Shown: in pieces, positions 41,201 to 50,200 of the stretch | Layout of the letters: every line of letters starts with the position of its first letter | Position numbering within the stretch: position 1 is the first letter of the stretch | Origin: Ampullaceana balthica | Lineage: Eukaryota; Mollusca; Gastropoda; Lymnaeidae | Length of the DNA: 64,000 nucleotides | Assembly (NCBI GenBank): GCA_944989445.1 | Contig: CALYLW010000495.1 | Span: 1-64,000, forward strand | Direction of reading: 5' to 3' | Notes under the pieces: generated by a model | Database searches by the model: none | What the model was told of the DNA's origin: nothing | Seen by the model: the letters and a program-made list of their open reading frames with translations, nothing else | Program-made: the position numbers and the translations under genes

Positions 41201-44200
41201 ATTGACTTGACCTCAGGTCTGTACTAGACTGACATCTCTTATTGTCTTGACCTCAGGTCTGTACTAGACTGACATCTCTTACTGTCTTGACCTCAGGTCT
41301 GTACTAGACTGACATCTCTTATTGTCTAGACCTCAGGTCTGTACTAGACTGACATCTCTTATTGTCTTGACCTCAGGTCTGTACTAGACTGCCATCTCCT
41401 ATTGTCTTGACCTCAGATCTGTACTAGACTGACATCTCCTATTGTCTTGACCTCAGATCTGTACTAGACTGACATCTCATATGGCCTTGACCTCAGGTCT
41501 GTACTAGACTGACATCTCTTATCGTCCTGACCCCAGGTGTGCGCTACACTCGGGACTACAGCTTGCTGTTCATTCGACAACTTGTCTGAACTCGGGGAGG
41601 TAGCCAAGAGGCAAGGTGTCTACCTCCATGTGGATGCCGCCTACGCTGGAAATGCCCTCATCTGCCCAGAATTTCAGTATCTCAAGGAAGGTGTAGAGGT
41701 CAGGCATTCGGGTGTATAAGTTGTTTGAACGGAGATGTAGATATTTGTACAGACTTATAAAATATTTTTTTAAAGTTACTAAAGATACTAAAATTTATTA
41801 TGGTGGATTTTGAACATAATTTTAAGATTTTTTTGTCTGACACAATTGAAATATTTTTGTGAACTATTCATTTTAAGAAAATTATTAATGACAGCTTATG
41901 ATATGACAGGAATCAAAGGAGAAATTTGAAAGAAACGTTTAGTAACGCTTGAATAGCTTGAATGTACGTTTAATTACATCATGTAATTCTGATATTTTCC
42001 CCCCAGAATGTCGACTCGTTTGGTTTTAATACCAATAAGTGGCTACAGGTTAATTTTGATTGCTCGCTCATGTGGTACGTTTCATAATAACTAGTTTAAT
42101 GACGTAATTGGTCAACGTTCTTATTCTCATAAGTGTCTTTCTCCTCAGCAGTTACTTGTTCTCAAATTTGAGACTCTAAATTTAATATCAAAATTTAACA
42201 TTCAAATTTTACAGTTTCAAGTTTATTATATAACGTTATCAGTTTTAAAAATGTTTATGAGTAAATCAGTTTTATATTTGTTAAGTCAATCGGTGTCATT
42301 TTTAATTTGGTTCAACACTTTTTTTTCACTGTCTGCTTTCCATTTGATAATGTCAGTTCTTGCCACTGGTAGAATGTTGAACTATTTTTAAATACAGTTT
42401 AGCATGTAGCATTTTGTTAATTATCCCAAACAACTTGTAGAAGAACAATATTTTAGCATTAATAAAATTCTCAGAATCCTTTATTCTGTGAGTCAAAATG
42501 AATAATGAAGTTGTAGCCTTGGCAGATTTTTAATAAAATGCAAAATACAGAAACACATTGTGAAATGAAAACAATAAATTAGAGCTTTATTTTAAAACTA
42601 AAACGAAAGTTGACGTTTCGCCTACATCAGTACAATAACAGATTTGTAATTTGGCGCTTTTAGCTAGAAAGCCAGCTAACACTTTTCTAAAGTAAATCAA
42701 GCAATAAAAAATATGTATACATCAATATTGACAGGAAATTTACAATGTTTTCAAACTTTTGTTTGTTAACTCTAAATTAATCTTGATGCTATTATCTCAA
42801 TTTAATCTGTATCAATATTTTTAAGTCTAATACTGCAGTAATTTAATTATACTGAAACGTATTTATTGATATAATAAACATCCGGACTATGTATTTATTG
42901 ATGCAATTATCCATACGTCCCATGCAATTATTTCTAAAGATATCAGGTATCCCATGTATTTATTGGTATGGTTATCGTGTAGCCGATGAATTTATTGGTG
43001 CAATTATCATTTAGCCCAGCGGTTCCCAACCTGTTGGTCGCGATGGATTTTCTGGGGGTCGCCAACTGTAATGCAAATTTGCACTATTTTTTAAAAGCTT
43101 TATTGAAAATGTCTTATTTAAATTTCATGGGGGGTCGCGGGTCATATGGCTTTTATAAAAAGGGGTCGCCACCCAAAAAAGTTTGGAAACCACTGAATTT
43201 AGCCCATGTATTTATTGGTTAGGTTCGCATGTAGCCCATGTGTTTATTTGTACGGTTATTATTTAGTCAGTTATTTATTGGTACAGTTCATCATGTAGGC
43301 CATGTACCTCTTATTGTGCTTTAATGGTTTGTTTCCTAATTATACATTTAAATAGTGATGTTATCAAATAAACGGTTCTCACTAGGGTTAAAAACGTAGA
43401 CACATTAACTACAGCGCTGACAGTGGACCCCCTGTATCTCCAACACAAACACGGCGACAAGGCTATAGATCTGAGGGTGCGTCTCTTTGAGGTCCATTAT
43501 AACAGTGCTTCTCAAAGTGGTGGTCCGGTCCATGGGCCCCCCCTCCGCAGAAGTTATCAGAAAGGACAAAAACATAATTATAATCCCTTATTTTCAAAAA
43601 TTAATACTAACCATACAGAATATGTTAATTTTTCGTTAATAAGAACATAAAATAAAAGAAATAAAATACTGTAAATTACATTTCGCTACCACGTTACTAC
43701 AGTGAAAATAGTTCACCGGTCCCTGGTGCAAAGGAAACATTCTTGCCGGTCCGCCATGCTAAAAAGTTTGAGAAGCACTGCATTATAACACTTAATAGTT
43801 GTTTGTTTTTTAAATATTTTTGTTTTGTTTACGTTAAATAATATTCATTTAAATCACAATAATAGAGGGCTTTAAATATATAATTAGTTCTTAAAACATG
43901 CATATAAATATTTATACAGTATCTTATTTTATTGATTGACATTTAATTATCCTTTTATCCATAATACATTGATGATCCAGCATTGGGGCATTCCGCTGAG
44001 CCGCAGATTTCGAGCTCTGAAATTATGGTTTGTCATCAGGACTTATGGTGTCGAAGGATTACAGAAACGTATCAGAGATGTAAGTTGTTATGGTCTTAAT
44101 ATATCACTTTTATAACACAGAAGGTCAGTTGTAATGGCTCCAAAATGTTAGTTCTTAAGGATTCGAAATGTCAATTCTTATGGCTTAAAAAGCTTTATTC

Positions 44201-47200
44201 TTATGGCTTTAAATTGTTAGTTCTTATGGACTTAAAATTTCAGTTCTTATGGCGTCAAAAGGTTTGTTTACCTGGCTTCAATTTCTAAGTTCTTGTAACT
44301 ACTATAGGTCAATTCTTATAAATTAAATAGGTCACTTTTAATAATTTCAATAAATAACTTTTTATAGCCCCATTAGATCAGTTATTATAGCTATCATGTG
44401 TAGTAAATAGGCCTGTCAACGGGTACCCGGGACCCGGGTAACCGTTGCCTTGAGATTACCCGGGTAGTAAAATTCTGCCCGGGTACCCGTGAAAATGTGG
44501 CTTCAATGTCTATATTAACCAAACTTCGGCTCGCATGCGGCTTTTTTGTATTTAATTTACGGCTCGCGAAACAATTTATGAAACGAAAATTTTTGTTTCA
44601 AATATATGCTGTGAAATACATCTAAGGAGAATTATCTGTCAACGGGAAATACAATAAATCATATAAAGAAAACAAACTCCTCTGCCGAAGATAAGAATGG
44701 ACTATATAGAGATGAAAGAGGCCGTGTTTGTTGTCAGTTTTAAGGTTAATAAATTAAATAGTTACTAACAGTGTAAGATGAGTAATAGACGTCGGCATAG
44801 AGATTAATGAGGCCGTGTTTTATTTTGTTAATAGTGCTTTGACACTAACTTTGATCTTTGAAATACGCCGACATTTGGTTTACGATTGTCGATGTTTTTT
44901 ATCTACCCCCCCCCCACCCTTTTTTTCCTCCCTCCATTCGATTGTGTTGCATATGTTCATTACAGCGTGTGCCTTACAAAAAAAAATGATTTTAAGAATA
45001 CACCAAAATTTGTAAGTTTTTAGAGTCAAGAAATTAGTTACTAACAGTGTAAGATGGATAAGGGCCCGTCCGTAAATGACGTTAGGCACCTAGGGGAGGA
45101 GGGGTCATACTTTTGTGACGAGGAGGAGGGATGTGTTTAAGAATAAATGTGACGTAACATCAAAACGCGCAACTTTAAATAAAAGTTCCACTGAAACATT
45201 TTATTGCTTACAATTTATTTAATGACACTTTACATGGATTTAAGCGTGTTGCAATTTTTAGAGTTCAACTTCGCATTAAATACAAAATTAAATGACAATA
45301 AAGTTATTTGACACATGCTCATATTCAAAAAGGAAGTACGGCTTTAATGGGGGGGGGGCGCCGCAAAGCTTTGTGACGTCATATCATATTGGAGGGGGTT
45401 CTAAGTTTTTGTGACAACCTGTGACGGGGGGGGGGTAAAAATTTGCCAAAATCGCTTGACGTCATTTATGTACGGCCCTTAAGACGTCGGCCGTGTAGCT
45501 ACTGTGTGAAATGAGGTACATGGAAGGTGGCTAGGTAGCATTGTATAGCGGTCATGACGGGGAAAATTATGCGATGTTTCGATCGGGTAACCCGGGTACC
45601 CGTTCAAAATTTGGACGGGTACCCGGGCAGCATTTTTCAACAATATTGACAGCCCTAGTAGTAAAAGCAATAATTTCTACAGTCAAACTAATTGATTGGT
45701 TTAAAGTTGTTGCTTAAGCAATATAATTTTGTTATTGAGCTGCAATAACTTTATGTTTTGGCATTTTGGTCATTTTAAAAGAAACCATTTTAGGGCTTGC
45801 CAAATTATGTAATCGCTCAAATCGAGAAAGTAAACTTCTTTTAAAATAAAATTCGCCACTCGAACATTTATTTCAACATAAATATTTTATGAGAAATACG
45901 AAGGTGTGTCTCAACATGAATATCTATTCCTTCCTACACAGCATTGTCGATTGGCCAAGTTGTTTGCCGCTAAAGTTCTCGCAGACGACAGATTTGAGCT
46001 ACTGGGAGAGGTGGCCATGGGTCTAGTCTGTTTCAGACTTCTGGTAGGTTCACAATAAAGACAAATTCTCTATCTTAATGACATCAGACATATGTGTGAG
46101 TATCTAATGACAACTGTGGTTATGTGGGTTAGTTTCAAATGACATATATGGCAATGTGGGCAAAAATTAAATTTTTTAAATAAAAAAATGATGTTTTGAA
46201 CTCTTGTTTTGATAGACTCGTAAACCACGAGTCGCTTTAGACTGGAATGACCCACATGCTCGCCTCTTTCTGTCGACCAGTGACATATACTGACTCGAGT
46301 CTTATGATCGCTTCTTTATTTCCCCCAGGGACCCAATTCTCTGACTCAGAAACTCCTGAAGATTATCAACGATGGTGGCAAGATTCACATGGTGCCCGCC
46401 ATGTTGAATGAACATTACATCATCAGGTGAGGATGATGATCAGGCTACGGAAATTTAGGCTTACCAATAGGTTTATATGGAAAGTTAGGCTTACCAATTG
46501 GTTTGCTACGGCAATTGAGGAATACAAACAATTTTTCTATTCAAATAACCGATTCTTCATCGTGTACAGTATTAGCAAGATTGTTTAGAGCCCAGAAAAA
46601 TCGCGTGGGTGCCAGTGAAAACATTATTGGTTAAACGACCTAAAGAACCCTAAGATTTATGAGACAGCAAAAGGCATGAAGTACTAAAACTAAAACACAT
46701 ATTCTGTAGGCCTGAGACTAATCTCTTAAGGCCTTGGCTAGTACCTGGGCAACCTGCTACATCTGCTGAGCAGTGCCATACAACATTGTCTTTACATGGG
46801 ACTCCTCTGCCTCCCTCACCTCCCCGGCTATGTCTAGCGCGGGACAAACGTCAGCAGGTGTACGACCGTCTCAGAGGCTTGGATGCAATGACGGCAGTTC
46901 GAGTCCCTGTTGTGTTCTAGCATGTGGAAGTACGAGTTGGTTGGGCAGTGCTCTGTTCTCATCTGAGTCACTAAACTCTGGTGTTTGCGACTCATTCCAC
47001 CACTGGTCTGAACGGCTTGGCCTGGGCATGTTAGCGAGAAAAAAACTGGATGTCGTGTTGTCAGCCCACTCCAGGTACCACTTGCTCCTGAAGTGGTCCA
47101 TTAGCCAGGTTTTAGCCCCAAGATAAGTAACTGGGGCCTCTGGTTGGGGCAGGGCAGCTCCTGCTTTTGCCAGGGAGTCTACCTTTTCATTGCCGTCAAC

Positions 47201-50200
47201 ATTCATGTGACTCGGGATCCACTGCACTGTTACCTTACCTCCAAGTCTTTCGAGCTTACCCACGTCCTCCAAGATGACGTCAACCAAGTGGGTGCTACGC
47301 TTCTCACTAAGTAGGACTTCGAGGGCTGATCTCGAGTCACAAAACAATACCGTGTCGAAACCGAAAATTTCCGACCCTTGCAGTATCTGGTGCACACTTT
47401 CCAGGGCCCTGTGTATAGCCTCAAGCTCCACATCGTAATTCGATGCCATAGTCCCACTAAATAAGTACTAAATATGTCATTTTTGACTTTTGCAAAAATA
47501 GGTTTGCACTTTGCACCGAGCACGCATGTGATGATGACATCAACTACGCATGGAAAGCCATTACTTCCGCTGCCACAGAGCTCTTGCAGGGGAGGCAACG
47601 CTGCGATAGTAACAAGGAAGAGCACATTAGTTACGACCTGAATCCAGGTAGGTGGACATACTCATAGGTCAGTGTATAAAGTATTCTTGACTCGTGTAGG
47701 TGGACATACTCATAGGTCAGTGTATAAAGTATTCTTGACTCGTGTAGGTGGACATACTCATAGGTCAGTGTATAAAGTATTCTTGACTCGTGTAGGTGGA
47801 CATACTCATAGGTCAGTGTATAAAGTATTCTTGACTCGTGTAGGTGGACATACTCATAGGTCAGTGTATAAAGTATTCTTGACTCGTGTATGTGGACATA
47901 CTCATAGTTCAGTTTATTCGGTATTCTTGATTAGTGTATGTGGACATATTTATAGGTCAGTTTATTCGGTATTCTTGACTCGTGTATGTGGACATCGATG
48001 ACGAAGTGAACGTCAGAATTGCCAGAGCCAGCTCCACTTTTGGCAGGTTGTACCCTAATGTCTGGAACAGAAGAGGCATTACCATCCAGACCAAGCTGAA
48101 AGTGTACAGGGCAGTGGTGCTCCCCACACTGCTTTATGCTTGTGAAACTTGGACTGTTTATCAGCGCCATGCAAGAAAGCTGAACCATTTTCATATAACA
48201 AGCCTCAGGAAGATTCTCGGCATAAAGTGGCAGAACAAAATTCCAGACACAGTGGTACTGACCAAGGCAGGTCTCCCCAGCATCTTCACCCTCCTGATGC
48301 AGTCCCAGCTTCGCTGGGCAGGGCACGTTGTCCGAATGCCAGACGAGAGACTGCCAAAGAGAATCTTCTATGGTGAGCTCCAGTATGGCCAGCGGTCCCA
48401 CGGTGGGCAAAAGAAACGCTTCAAAGACACACTGAAAGCCTCAATGAAAGCGTTTGCCATAAATCCAGACACGTGGGAACGAGCTGCAATGGACCGATCC
48501 ACCTGGCGCTCTTCCATCCACGAAGGTGCCAGGTCATGTGAGGCAAACCGGATTACCGCCGCAGAAAAGAAGAGGCAAGCCCGAAAGGCCCATGCTGTCA
48601 ACCCTCCAGGAGATGTCGCACTCGCCCCCTGTCCCTTCTGTTCCCGAACCTTTCGTGCAAGGATCGGCCTAATCAGCCATCTGCGCACGCACAGAAAACC
48701 CTCGGATGACTAGAGTGGTCCTCGTCGTATCGACGGACGAACGAACATGTGGACATACTTATAGGTCAGTTTATTCGGTATTCTTGACTCTTGTATGTGG
48801 ACATATTTATAGGTCAGTTTATTCCGTATTCTTGACTCATGTATGTGGACATACTTATAGGTCAGTTTATTCGGTATTCTTGACCCCTTTATGTGGACAT
48901 ACTTATAGGTCAGTTTATTCGGTACTCTTGACTCGTGTATTTGGACATGCTAATAGGTCAGTTTATCATATACTCGTGGAGGTCAAATACCACTATTTGG
49001 TATTTTTTGTTTGAACACACCCAGTTGATATTAAAAAACTAAGTTTGAAATATAAAAATAACACTCAAATAATAGTGGACTACTATAATTGTTAACGTGT
49101 TCATATTTTAATCTTCTCATTTGTACATGTTTTTAGAATCTCTCAAGTATTTTGTTTGTTTTTAATATTTTGTTTCTTGAAAAAATAAAATGTCGAACCG
49201 TCAAAACAAGAATGTCATTTTATTTAATGTATTTCTTGAAATTGCAGTTTTCTTAATGAGATATCGATTAGCATGAAAGATTAGAGGAGTCGTGAGATCT
49301 CACACAAATGTTTACCTCAGTCTTACACAAGGTTCTACTTTAAAATCTTACACAAGCGTGTACTTCAATCTAGCACAAGTGCCCATTTCAATATTTAAAA
49401 AAAGTTGGTTACGTCCATTTAAGACAAGCGTATATGTGAATCGTTAGTAAAACTTATTCTCGCCAGTTTAGGGTTTACTTCCGTTGACATTCCTTGTTAC
49501 GGAGATAAGTTAAACGATTTTGTTTGATTATTTCAATGTTTGTAATTTCAGTTTCCGATGACGACACGTTTGCTGCATTCGAAGAAGAGATCATCTTCGA
49601 CAATCAACGGGAGCACCTTCAGAGAGCCCAGGTTTGTCTAAATGTTTTCGTCTTCAGAGAGCCCAGGTTTGTCTAAATGTTTTCATCTTCAGAGAGCCCA
49701 GGTTTGTCTAAATGTTTTCATGTTTGCACTTGGTCAGGAGCTTACAGGTGGAATTCAGTGGAAATAGCAGCGTGCTTCTCTTGACACGATTCACTGGCTG
49801 AATTCATGTCTTTTTATCATCTTGACCCTAGAAACGTCATTCAAGTCAATCAGTTAAATAAATAGTTCAGGACTATATTTTAATATCGTTAACGATCAGA
49901 CCTTCCATGAATAGTGCTCAAACTAAACAGTTGCCTGTTTATGTGTTGAATGATAATGTGATGCTTAAATATATCGATTGCGAAGCAAAAGACGCATTCA
50001 ACCCGTAATTATCTTTGCTAACAATATGTTTCATTGCTGCGATGCTACTGAATACAAAATGAGAACTCTTCAAGGTTGCCACTCACCGTATAAATCTATG
50101 ACGTCCCAACATTAGTGCCTCCTAAGACGTACAACAGAGACAGTTGTTTAAAACTTTTATCCCAAGTGGTCACTTTGATCTAAGGCATAAAATAGAAGAC

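Noticed and set aside
47982..48713. 243-codon ORF as a zinc-finger host protein
   Set aside because: The sequence is the C-terminal part of a LINE ORF2 inserted in an intronic array; its apparent start codon lies in the minisatellite.
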